Assembly: GCA_037074765.1 (NCBI GenBank) | Contig: JBAMDO010000097.1 | Span: forward strand, 1-64,000 | Origin: Mansonella perstans | Lineage: Eukaryota > Nematoda > Chromadorea > Rhabditida > Onchocercidae | Direction of reading: 5' to 3' | Length of the DNA stretch: 64,000 nt | Shown: positions 47,834-59,700 of the stretch, in pieces | Numbering within the stretch: the first letter of the stretch is position 1 | Layout of the letters: every line of letters begins with the position of its first letter | Program-made: the position numbers and the translations under genes | The notes under the pieces: model-generated | Databases searched by the model: none | Seen by the model: only the letters and a program-made list of their open reading frames with translations | What the model was told of the DNA's origin: nothing

Positions 47834-50800
47834 ATGTTATCAAATATTGCAAAATTAATTACACCTTTCATTCTCAATGCCTTCATGCAAATCAATGCGC
47901 AACAACAATTGCCACAAAAAATGCCAAAAACATTCGCAAATACACAGTTCGATTTGGATCCCAATTTATTATCCAATGTTTACACAACGATTGCAACAAG
48001 TAAATTACCTGAGATTTCTCGTCAAAAATCCCAGCTATCAGTTAAGGTTTTCCTTTCATCTCTTAATTCCTTTTTCCACCTTTTTTTTTTGTATTTTTTC
48101 AAAATTTTTAGCCATTTATTTCAGTTTTTCAGTAATAAGCGAATATTGAATTTCTTTTTTTTTTTTTAAATGAACTTTAATCTAATAAAATTCAATATGT
48201 AAAATAAAAAATTGCTTATTTTTCTTTTTATCTTCATAATTTTATTTACACTATTAGGGCAATAATTTATTTTATTATTTACACCCTAATTAATAAATAG
48301 GATAATAATTTTCGGTGAAAAAATTTTAAAAAAAGAAATTTTGCAAATTTTAGCATAATAGAGTGTGACAAATGGAAAAGCAAAAATTAATACAATATAA
48401 ATTTAATTATTTCAATGAATTGACTCAACAACAATAATAAATGTTGCAACTATTTTATAATTATAAGCAGAAAAAAAACTGATTTCACATCTAATTAATT
48501 ATGAAATGATAAAATTAGAAACCAATAAATGTTTCTATAATTTCGAGAATTATTTTTTTTTGAACAATTTTATCGATCATTTAACATTTTTACCTAAAGA
48601 TTTAGATGCGGCTAGCTACATCGATTCAGCATCGAAAAGCAGCATCAAACAGAGAGCAACCCGAATATGTAAAACCTAAATTAACTAATTTCCAACAACA
48701 ACGAGAAACCATTCGAATTTCAATCAATCGTGCTCCACGAGCAAAATTGGATCATATTCCATCATTACAGTTCAATCAAACCGGAATAAATCAAAAGTTT
48801 CAATCAAGAAGACAAAAAAAATTACCTGAAAAAATTATTTATGATGGCGAAATCAAACTAAATCATCGAAGCTCACCTCAAAATGCATTTAAAATACTTC
48901 CCAAACAGTATAATAATTTAACAACTCAAATTTCAATTGGAAATCATCGATCACGAAAACAAATTCCTCAACAATTATTGTTATCATCACTATTACCATC
49001 ATTATCAACATCATCAATTCATCCTACTGCTACTGCTCGTCCATCAGTTGTTGCCTCAGACGCTGTCATCAGGTCTGGACCAACACCACTTCCGTTTCAA
49101 CAAATTTCATCCAATTCACGATGGTTTAACGAAACACTTCCTTCACATAGTACGGCATTTTTTCTCTTTTTCTCTTTCCTTTTTTTTTTTTTTGTGAAAA
49201 AACTTTTTTTAAAAAAAGAAAAAAACTGAAACAAATTTTTTGAAAGAAACCGAAATAGATCAATTAAGATAAAAAGAAAGAAAGAAAAAATGGCAGGGTG
49301 GAAAATATTTGCAAATAAAAGAAAAATGTATTTACTGAAGACATAACAAAGAATTCGTAAAATAATTTTTTTTTTTAGTTACAATTTTTGTCATTACTAC
49401 GCTGTATTTTGTTGTTATTTGAAATGAGTGGTGGGAATGTTTTTCTCTGTTTGTTATTAATGAATTTAAATTTTCAAATGGAAGAAGGATTTCTTGAAAA
49501 TTTTAAAATGTTGCAAAATAAATATTTTGTTTCTTTGATTTTAATAATCACCAATTCCATTGGTGAAAAACTCGTAATTTTATTTTTTTCTTTACTTGCA
49601 ACTTTATCTTCACTGCCATACATTACTTATCATTGGTTTGATGATAATGAAAAATCATTTTTTCTCGGAAAAATTTTAAATTAAAATTTTAAAATTCAAA
49701 TTGAAAAAGCAATTGTAAAAAATGTTGTGAATTAAATGGATGGAAATTTTTATATAATATTAATGCATTAATATATATTAAGCGATAAAATCAAAATAAC
49801 ATTATAAATTAAAATTTAAAAGATTTTATATCAAGTATTTGTGCTAGCAAATTTATACATTTTTAATTTTCAACTTTCAAAATAATATTATTTGTTAATT
49901 TGAAGAATTGTCTATTAACTACAAAAAATTGCAATGAAATAAATAAAATTATGCGTTTTTTTTCCAATTTGCATTATGGAATTAAATAAAAGTTTAAATC
50001 TTGCCAAAAAAAAAAAAAAAAGAAAACAGTCTCCAAAAGATTTGATATGTGTCACTAAACAATTTTAGCAGTGAATTAATTTAATTAATTACTTAATGTT
50101 CTAATTTTTAAATAAATTTTCATTATGTAAATTACTGTTATGTCAAATTTTTTGCACTTTTATGAATTTTATTTTCAATTATTTTTTTTCGTTTGTTTTC
50201 GTTTTGTCCATTTAAACTTTTTTCATATTTGAAGTTGTTTAATATTTCTTTTCCAAAAACTTAATTAGAGGTAGAAAGATTTTTTTGGTGGAAGTTTTTT
50301 TTAGAAGAAAATTTCTTCAATACCACTTATTCAAATTATCGTCAAAACTGTATGACATTTTCACAAAATTTATTTGCGTTGAGTTTTTTTTAAATAATTG
50401 AATTATCTGAAATGAATTTATTTAAATAAATTATTAGGTTTTTGCTTTTGAACGAATAAAACTTGCGTTGCTATTGGAAAAAAATTGTTTTTTCAAATTT
50501 CGCATCAATCATTTTTAAATTTAATAAAATCAAATTTACAGTTGTTTTTTTTTCGCAACAATTTTAAAAACACTTCAAAACTAATATAAAAGCTATCTTT
50601 GCGGTTAATTTTAATGCAAAATTATTATTCAAAAAAAATACAGTGATTTATTACTAAAGTGCTAAGATGCTCAAAAATGGTGTGATGTAACAAATTTGCA
50701 GTTGGTAAATTTTTGGCAATTAATTATTATTTGTTTTTTACAGTTTTGGTAATAAAATAGATAAAATATTGTTGTTAGTCAATTTTTCACTAATTTCTCG

Positions 50801-51517
50801 CTACTGTCACTAATTTGTCACCTAAATTTTTTATCACTGTTTTGTTTCACTTATAGTTAAAAAAAAATTTTCACTATTAAACGAATGATTGCTAACTTTT
50901 TTTCAGATTGTTCTCAAGATTTCCAGCAAATTGCAATAGAATTTCAGCGTAAATTTCCTGTACAAACAGCACGTGATGTGCGTGAAAAACGTTTAGCCGA
51001 AGTGATCAAGCAGCGATTAATTGATTGCGATGAGAAATCACGAAATAATCACTGGCAAAGGATGATTGAATTAGTAGGAAAAGTAAAAGTTTCACCAATG
51101 TATGTATTTTTTGTATTTTTTATTTTCTTTGTTTTTAGGATAAGAAAATTTTTTAATTTAACTTTTACTATTTTTTTAATTTAATAATCATTTAATTTTT
51201 GATTTAATTTTTTTAATTTAAATATGTTTATTTAAAAACTTAATTTTTGTTTTATTTTTTTAATTACAACGAAAACAATACGAAAACAATGCATTTGCAG
51301 TGAAGAAGAAACATGTAACAGTGGATTAATACAGGAACGTATTGCATGCCTTAATTTATTGTCGTACACGTGTCAATTCATTTCGCGTGATTACACGTTT
51401 CGTTTAGTACCCGCTCGAGCAATCATTCAGGAGGCACGAATAATTGAAGATGGAATGGCAAAATGCGCAAAAGTGATGAGACAAATCAAAAAATACAATC
51501 AGTCTGAAAAAATTTAA
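47834..51517 (+). CDS. Predicted secreted six-cysteine protein, family not recognised
   Basis: No family or function recognised. Four exons, 47834-48046, 48606-49149, 50907-51099 and 51301-51517 (TAA), join in frame to 388 residues with consensus GT..AG ends. The chosen ATG follows directly after TTTTTTTTCAG, a strong acceptor fitting spliced-leader addition; in-frame Met codons further upstream lie in repeat sequence. Residues 1-22 look like a signal peptide (IAKLITPFILNAFMQINA). The middle (about 72-250) is basic and rich in Ser, Gln, Asn and Thr, with dibasic sites (SRRQKK, SRKQ), and looks disordered. The C-terminal 135 residues have six Cys (254, 293, 322, 333, 341, 372) and look mostly helical: EKRLAEVIKQRLIDC, IQERIACLNLLSYTC, MAKCAKVMRQIKK. 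Three disulfides are plausible. N-glycosylation sequons are at 246, 253 and 383. Exon 2 also begins with ATG after TTTAG, allowing an alternative start without the signal peptide. Confidence 0.7.
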
Positions 51518-51530
51518 AAAGAAAAAGAAA

Positions 51531-51621
51531 TGGATGATCGAATCGACCATTCATTTTTTTTAATTGGTCGAATCGATCATTCGTTTTTTTAATTGGTCGA
51601 ATCGATCATTCATTTTTTTTT
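51531..51621 (+). repeat. Three tandem units of about 30 bp in the 3' UTR
   Basis: Units share TCGAATCGATCATTC followed by a T run and AATTGG, starting 14 bases after the stop codon. The middle unit can form the hairpin CGAAT-cgatc-ATTCG; neighbours have one weakened base pair. Presence in the 3' UTR is inferred from position. Confidence 0.7.
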
Positions 51622-51741
51622 CTCACAGATTTTCTCAACAAATTTAAATGTATTTATGAATGGAATTACTCAATATACAAACCTGCAGATATAAAACAAA
51701 TTTTATGCTTATTTTCATATCGATTGATTGAATTCAATTAT

Positions 51742-51795
51742 TGACTGAATTGATGAATGAATGAATGAATGAATGAATGAATGAATAAATGAACG
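51742..51795. repeat. (GAAT)n microsatellite
   Basis: About 12 GAAT units (ATGAATGAATGAATG), with a few variant units at the end. Confidence 0.85.
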
Positions 51796-53754
51796 AATGA
51801 TTTTCATTCAATGATTAAACTGATGTTGCAAATTGTTTTCCAATAAATCATTTCATATCAGTGAGTTAATTCCATATTTATTTTCATACCAGTTGATTGG
51901 GTTTATTTATGATAACAATTTTTGAATGAATAAATAAGAGAATGGATAAATAACTTGAGTTGAATTTGAATCGAATTAAAATTAATGAATTAAATATTTC
52001 AAAATGATATGCAAATTTTGAATAACAACAATAAGAGCTTATTTCTGAAAAAGATTTCATTTAATATTTGCTGTTTATTTGTATGGCAATATATTTCCCA
52101 TTTACCGTATTAGCGGTATAAATAAGCGAATAATAAGAATGTTAAGATGAAATATATGTAACAGTGCAATAGCATTTAATTATTAAAAATTTAAACTAAA
52201 AGAGTGGTATATAATAATTGGAAACAAAAAATAATTTGAAAACAATAATTAATTAAATAATATAAATCATTCTTCCACTATTTTTATGATTGAATGTAAT
52301 AATAGTGTGAAAGATACGAGCAACATTTTAACACAGTTTTGTATTTATTAATTGATGATGTCGGCTGATAAGATTATTGATTAATTATTGATTATTGATG
52401 ACAAGTTACTGATAAGAGGAATTAATCGGCAAAATGAGTGATTGTTACTTCTAAGAAACATTAAGAATGAGTTTTCTTAATTCATTTATTTACAAAAATT
52501 TTTCCTCTTCTTTTTCATATTACCAAATGTACTAAGCAATTAATAATTAGCTAACTTGATACTGAGAGATGGGAGCCAGATAGGCTTAATTACAAATAAC
52601 ACTGAATTTCAACGAATTATTGTTGCTAATTACATACTCATTTATTTGTTAGCAATAAGTCACAGGTATGGGCAAATAGGCAAATGTATAATGTATGGGT
52701 AGCGCTTATCACCATCAGTTTTATTCTTATCATTTGATTTCGCTAATTTCAGTGTTACCGTCATTTTTACTTTTTCGTTAAATTATCATCATTGAACAAT
52801 CGATATTGACAATAATATTAGTTTGAAAACATAATTCTATTTTTTTCTTCTTATTGAACTATAAAGCTTAATTAATCTTGATTAATTAAAATTATAATTT
52901 ACTGTTCTATTGCGAATTAATAATGCTTTCAACAATTAAACATAGCAATTATACTTCGCTTAATCAAATTCAATTAGGTAGACTTGTAAATCTAATTCTG
53001 AAAATATCAGATGTTTACGATGGAGAAATGCACTAGTGAATACAAATTTTAAAAAATTCATTTGCAAGATTAATTTCCAAATGTTATAGTTCTCAATATC
53101 TTCAAAACTAATTTATCGTTAGTTTTGAAAAGTAGCAATTCGAAGTTTTAAATGATATCACAGTGAAATAATGAGACATTTTAAATTTAAACAAACAAAT
53201 TTTCGGCTATAAAATTTTCGTTTGATAATTTAAAAAAAAAAAAAGAAGAGCATAAAAAACATTTTGGCAAGCAAATCACTGCGTTTTATGAATCGACGAT
53301 ATAAAGAGAAAAGTGCAAAAATGAAATGAAATGGGGTATAAACACAACAAAATATCAATAAGCAAACAAATGAAACTTTTCAAGATTTATTTTATTACAT
53401 GTTTAATTTCACACAATCAATATTACTTTTGAAGAAAAGAAAACAAAAAAAAAAAAACAAAAGACAAATGATACATAAAAAATTACCGAAATTAATTATC
53501 ATACAATGCGTCATTTTGTTTTGGAAAAAGATTACTACAAATAAAAATTTTAACAAATTTTAAATCAGTTTCAAAAATTAACAAACTTTATCAAAATTTG
53601 AGAATTCTTACCTTCCTTACATACATCACATATGCTTATGTTTTTCTTTTTTTTTATTGATTTAAATCTTAATCCTCACTCTTTGAAATCTTCGAATTAT
53701 TTTCTTTTTCTCTTCCATTTTAAAATTCCTATTACTTTAAATTATTTTTCGTTT

Positions 53755-56700
53755 TCAAGGTGTATCATTTGAAAATGTTGTAAGTTGATAATCTCCAAAA
53801 TTCATCCGTATATCACGACTCAATGCTGCCATTTGGCTACGGGCTATCTCCTTAAGATCTTCTTTGGAAGCAAATTCATATTCATTTTCATAACCAATCG
53901 AATGAACACTATAATAAAAAGAAACAATTTTGTTTTAATAAGTAAAAAGCTCGATCAATAATAAAAATTTTAATTTTTCAAAAAACAGAAAAGGAAATTT
54001 TTTTAAAATTGCAGATATATTTAATTAATTTTTCTTATGAAATGAATAAATCTATATTTGAGGATATATTAATTGACAAAATTACAGATAAATATTTTTC
54101 ATTACTATGTTCATTAATTAACAAGGCGAATAAATATTTGATTGATTTCTTTCGCAAATTTTTTTCCAACATTTTTTAATTTCAAATTATAGGTGAACCA
54201 TAATTAGTGAGAATGTACGCAAGTACTTGTAAGTAATTATTGTGTACTATATAAATGAATACTGATTACAACTCCTATTTAATTTTTAATGACTTCTACT
54301 TTTAATTGCATTTATTTTTCTAATGGACAAATATTCTAAATTAGGTTATTAATAGCGAACTTGTCATAATAATACAACGATTGATAAATAATTGTTGCCG
54401 GAAAAAGCTAGTGATTTTCTCCTGTTTAATTCAATTGATAATTGGTATCAATTATTTCAAACATATACATATATATTTTATAATATTTATGATTGTACTA
54501 TTTACACAAAATTTGCGTTTAATTCTATAATTAATCAGTTGTTAATTAATTAAACAGAAATGTTCGCAAATAAATATGTTGAAAAGTTTTCAATACTACC
54601 TATTCCATCTAAAGTTACTAAAAAACGTTGATGCACCAATTGATGAACAGATACTATCAATATCACCATCATTGCCATGATCACTTTGACTCCATAATCT
54701 GTACCTTCGCCGTTGCGAATTACTTACACGATTGCAATCTCTATAATTATTGTTTTAATTGTATTAATTTGAACAAAATTATTTTCTTAATTGATTAACT
54801 GATTAACGACTATCGAATATTGATCATTTTCTGAGTGCGAAATTATAATACATACTAAACAATAAATGCTGAAACAAACATTCAATATTATTGAAAAAAT
54901 TAAATAAAAATACCTTAAAGTTTTATGAAGTCGCTCCAAGCGACCATCAAGTATTTCCAAATCTGACCAATTGTCATCTGATTCAGCATTATCGTATTCC
55001 GTATGACAAGCACTTGATATATCTCTCCTATTAGAAGAGAAAAATTCAAAAATTTCAAAATTTAATCAAATGTAGAATAAGAAATTTTGATTTACTTAAA
55101 TTATTTAATGAAAAGTATTTTCACTTTTCTTTACACATTATACATTTTTTAACATACCTTAAACTTTTTGTTGAGGTAGAAAGTGCTGTTGGAAATGCAC
55201 GATCGTCAGACGTTGAATCAAAATCAGCGATCGCCGTTAGCTCAGCTAACATTCGATCAACACGGCTTGCTGCAGCAGCAAGCTTATCATTTCCATCAAA
55301 TATTCGACTTGTATCCGATGTCATTGATCCATTCAACCAATTTGGTGTTGGTGCCAATTGGAATCGTCGACGACGACGCCGTTCTGGTGTTACTGATTGA
55401 TTATGCTAAATGCACCAAAATTTCAACTTCATCAACGATATTATTATAACTTTTATTTAATTCAAAAAAAATTTTGAAATTTGAATTTAAATTTACCTTG
55501 CAACATTGAAGCTTAATGATAAAAGTATCAGAAAAGATGATATGGTTTTCGTTTGCTTAATAAACGGATGAAAACATCTCAAAAGTTCAACATTCGTTTA
55601 CACTACTTTTTATTATATCATTCAAATTTCATTTAAATACTTGTTTAAAATTAATCCATTCGATAAAATCTACCTGAATATTCATTTAAAAAAATTAAAA
55701 CATTGAACAAATATCATTTAAATGTTTGTTTAAGAATTAATCCACAAAAAAAATTTCTATTTAAGAAATTAATCCAATAAATAAACTTAAGTGTTTATTT
55801 ATGAAAATTAGCAGAACAAACAAATGCTTCTTAAAAAAATCAATCCATTAGCATTTTTGGCTGTTTCATCTATTGTGAGAGAATTTTGTAAATTTTATTT
55901 AAAAAAAAAAATAAAGTATATATGAAATTCCATTCCAAATTACTGTTAAATTTTAAAAAATTTGTGGAAAAAAACGGAACAGCATTATGAACAGAGTTAA
56001 CAGAACAGAAGAAAACAGAATTAAAAAAGGGAACAGATGACAGTACAGAACAGAATTACCTGTGAATCAGATGATAAATTACATGCTTGAGAATCAAAAT
56101 AATTTTGATTAGTATGCGGTGAAAGCTGCGCCGATGATGTTGATGGTTGTGTAGCACTATTAAATTGCGCATTATTTTCATACAATAGCATTTCTGGTGT
56201 AATCCATTCCATTTCTGAATCTGTTTCAACGCCAATATCAATTGAATAAACATTTGAAGAGAATGAGGAATCCATTGAAGCATGCATCTGAAAAAAGAAG
56301 GAATTACATAGGATATAATAGGAACATTGGAATAAATGGATAATCAGTAATTGGAATAATTGAATACCATTGTGATACCATTCATAAATATTTTTAAATT
56401 CAAAACAATTTTGACTTTCAGCAGAAAAATAAACATTAAAAAAGTACGAAAATAAAAGATGTTACAAAAAAATATTTTAAAAAAAGAGAACCTCTGATGG
56501 ATTCTGTGATGTTGTTGAAATTTGTTCAAGTGGTACAGATGATGAATTGATATCTGTTTCATCAGCTTGATACATAGTATCTGGATAATTATCCACGAAT
56601 ACATATGCATTAAGTGTTTTCGAAATTTTGATTGGTCTTGAATCAAAATTGAAATTTCTTGGTCTTAGAGCCAAATAGATCTCCTCGGATACCATAATAC

Positions 56701-59700
56701 CGTAGCAATTTGCATGTTGCATTAATGTACGAGCACCCAAACATGGCATACCAAACAATTCATAGCTAGGCTTTTGACTGTTTACAACAGCTGATAGAGC
56801 TGAACCACAATCGATACCTAAAATATTTCACATTTTAGTTTCTCTTCATTTATTTATCATAAATTTTAGAAACAATTAAAAATAAATCCATTAAATGTAC
56901 TTCAGTTCTAATTCATCATTTTTTGAGTAATAAATTACCTAAAAATGTTAAAACATACGAAAAATTAAACAATTATTTTCTTACATAAATACATTTAATC
57001 TTTAATTAATTGTAACATTTCATTGAATTTTCATGGGCAGTTAGATATGCAATCAATCATCAATTAGTATTTCAATACGTAAAATCATTCTGAGTGATAA
57101 CAGAAAAAAAAAATTTTTAAATATTTTGATTTATCAAACAAAGAATATGTTTAATGTTAAATCTACTTCAATATTACACGTCATTTAATCAACAATTTGT
57201 AACGTATATTTCAATATTGCACGTCATTTAATCGGATGATTTATGTATATTTCAATATTGCACGTCATTTAATCGGATGATTTATGTATATTTCAATATT
57301 GCACGTCATTTAATCGGATGATTTATGTATATTTCAATATTGCACGTCATTTAATGAGATCATTTGCTATGTATATTTTAATATTGCACGCTTTTAATCA
57401 GATAATTTTTGCAATGCATATTTCAGTTTGCATGTCATTTGATCAAACATTATTTATAAATAAAAAGTTGACTAAAAAATAAAAAAGTTTGAAATTTAAA
57501 AAAATTGCTCACCAATATTCAAGGAAATGCCATGATCAGTAGCAAATGCAGAAATGTCTAATGCAAATTGCGTAAGCTCAGCAAGTAAATCACCAATTGT
57601 TGATGGCGTATCATGGACCTTTAATTAAATTATCTCAATATAAAATTTCATTATAATAAAAATTTGAAATAATCATATTTTTATTGAGATTATTAGGGTA
57701 AAGGACTAGGCTTAAGCATTAAAATTTTAACTATTAATTAATAAGCACTGCTAAATTACAGTTTAGCACTATTTTATTAATTTTATGGAGTTTTAATCAA
57801 TTTTTAACATTCAAATTCTGAGAAAGTTTGGACAAGAAATTTTAAATCATTCAATTTATAATAGTTAATTCACGCTTTGCATTTACAAATAATATAAAAT
57901 CGAACATTTTTGCAAAATTCCGGGATGACACCAACTGCAACAATATAATTTTTTTGACAGCCACGAATTTTCTCAATTCCACGATGTTGCATTACGATCT
58001 GGAAATGAATTGAAATTGTTTCCTATGAATTTTTACTTTTAAATTTTTTCAAATTTCAAACAGGTAAACAATAAAACAATGAAAATAGTTTTCAAAAAAA
58101 TTTTAACTAAGAAAATGGAATTTTTTGAGTGGAAGCAAACAAAACTGAACCTGATCAAAAATGCATATCAAATTTTTCAGATTTCTTACGGCAGCTTCAC
58201 CATTACTATCATCGCTTAAAATCTGAAAACGGAAAGGAAAAAAAATGGAAATAAATAAGAAAACTGAATCAAACAGTTTCAGTCGGATAGTTTTTGTTGA
58301 ATTGTTTGAAATTTTGAAATAAAAAGTTATATGAATAACTTTTATTGCTAATTTTTGATTTTTACGTACTATTTTTTTAAATAAATTAAAAAATAACTAA
58401 TTATAAAGATAAGCATTTATATGTATCTGAAGTATGCATGTTGTTTTCAAAGAAAAAAAATTAAAAAATGAAGTTAAAATTTTGATATCAAACCATTTTT
58501 TTTTCTGGCGAAGAGAATTTGAAATATAAAAATAAAAAATTTTTTTTAACTTTTCCTTAACTTTTTTTAAAGGAAATATGCTTATATCATATACAATATA
58601 TGTTTATAATTAGTTAATTTTTAAATTAACAGCTTTTTTCTTTTTTCAATACAGCACCTTTGATCTAAAACATTTGAAAGTTTATAGCAAATCTAATATT
58701 TTATGCAAAGTATTGTAAGCCATACACTGATATGAGCTACGCCGACACTATGACAAATATGATGATAAAGTTCAGATTTGTTTGGGAAACTTTGCGCAAT
58801 ATGTAATGGTAGAGCATTCTGAAGCATTTGTTGATTAGCTAATTCAATTCGTTCTGCATTCGATGTTTCATCTAATTCCTGAAATCATATTTACCTGATA
58901 ATGCAAATCTTAAATTGATAACAAATAACCTCAATAAATATTCAAAAAAAAAAAAAAAAGAAAGAAAGTAAATGGATAAAAGATGAACTGTATTCATAAA
59001 ATAAAATTTTTGTCAGTTTTTTTCATTTTTTTTCAATAAAAATTCTTTTCCATTCTTACTGGTTAAAACATATAAATCTTGCCATCTTTTCATCTGTTCT
59101 AAATTTATTTTCACATAGAAAATGTGCTCCCTTTGCTCCCCGAACCGTTACCTTCGCTTACCCGAGAAAAGTCTCAGTAATAATTTAAAATAATGATTTC
59201 AGCTATAATTTAAAAATATTTACCTTACCTTAAGTTTTGACATAAATTCAAGTCTTAAAATTCGTTCATTCCTTCGAAAATGAAGAAAGATAAGCAGTAA
59301 TAACATGAAAAGACCACTCAATAATTCCCATTTGATATTGTAGGCTCTATAATAAATAAAAAAAATTTTATACATATATACAATTTATTAGTATGACTAA
59401 TAATTCAAATGAATTTATCAAGCTTTACACTTAGTAGGTAAAAAAAAAACTTATTAACTTATAAACTAAATCAAATATGCATAAACCATGACCAGAAAAA
59501 ATATCCTACATAATATATTTTACATAATTAAATTATTAAAATTTAAATTTACGCATGTTATTAGGTAGATCATAAATATTAATGTATTGCTGCATTTCTA
59601 AGAAAATTTTTTAAATCCACTCAATAATATGTTGTTCCTACATCTACATGTATATGACACTGTGAGAGATTTAATTAAATAGGCCAAAATAATACATTTA

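Larger units (their letters stand above)
51518..53754. other. Convergent intergenic region, secreted protein / adenylyl cyclase-like
   Basis: A 2.2-kb tail-to-tail interval. It contains a stem-loop-bearing tandem repeat directly after the stop codon (51531-51621) and a GAAT microsatellite (51742-51795). The rest is AT-rich sequence with no supportable gene. Confidence 0.55.

Noticed and set aside
47834..48046. Possible downstream exon of pal-1
   Set aside because: The pal-1 frame ends in TGA right after the homeodomain, as in PAL-1. This exon lies 17 kb away beyond an opposite-strand gene and has its own start and signal peptide.
57165..57455. CRISPR-like direct repeats
   Set aside because: Units are contiguous with no unique spacers, inside an intron of a eukaryotic gene; it is a minisatellite.
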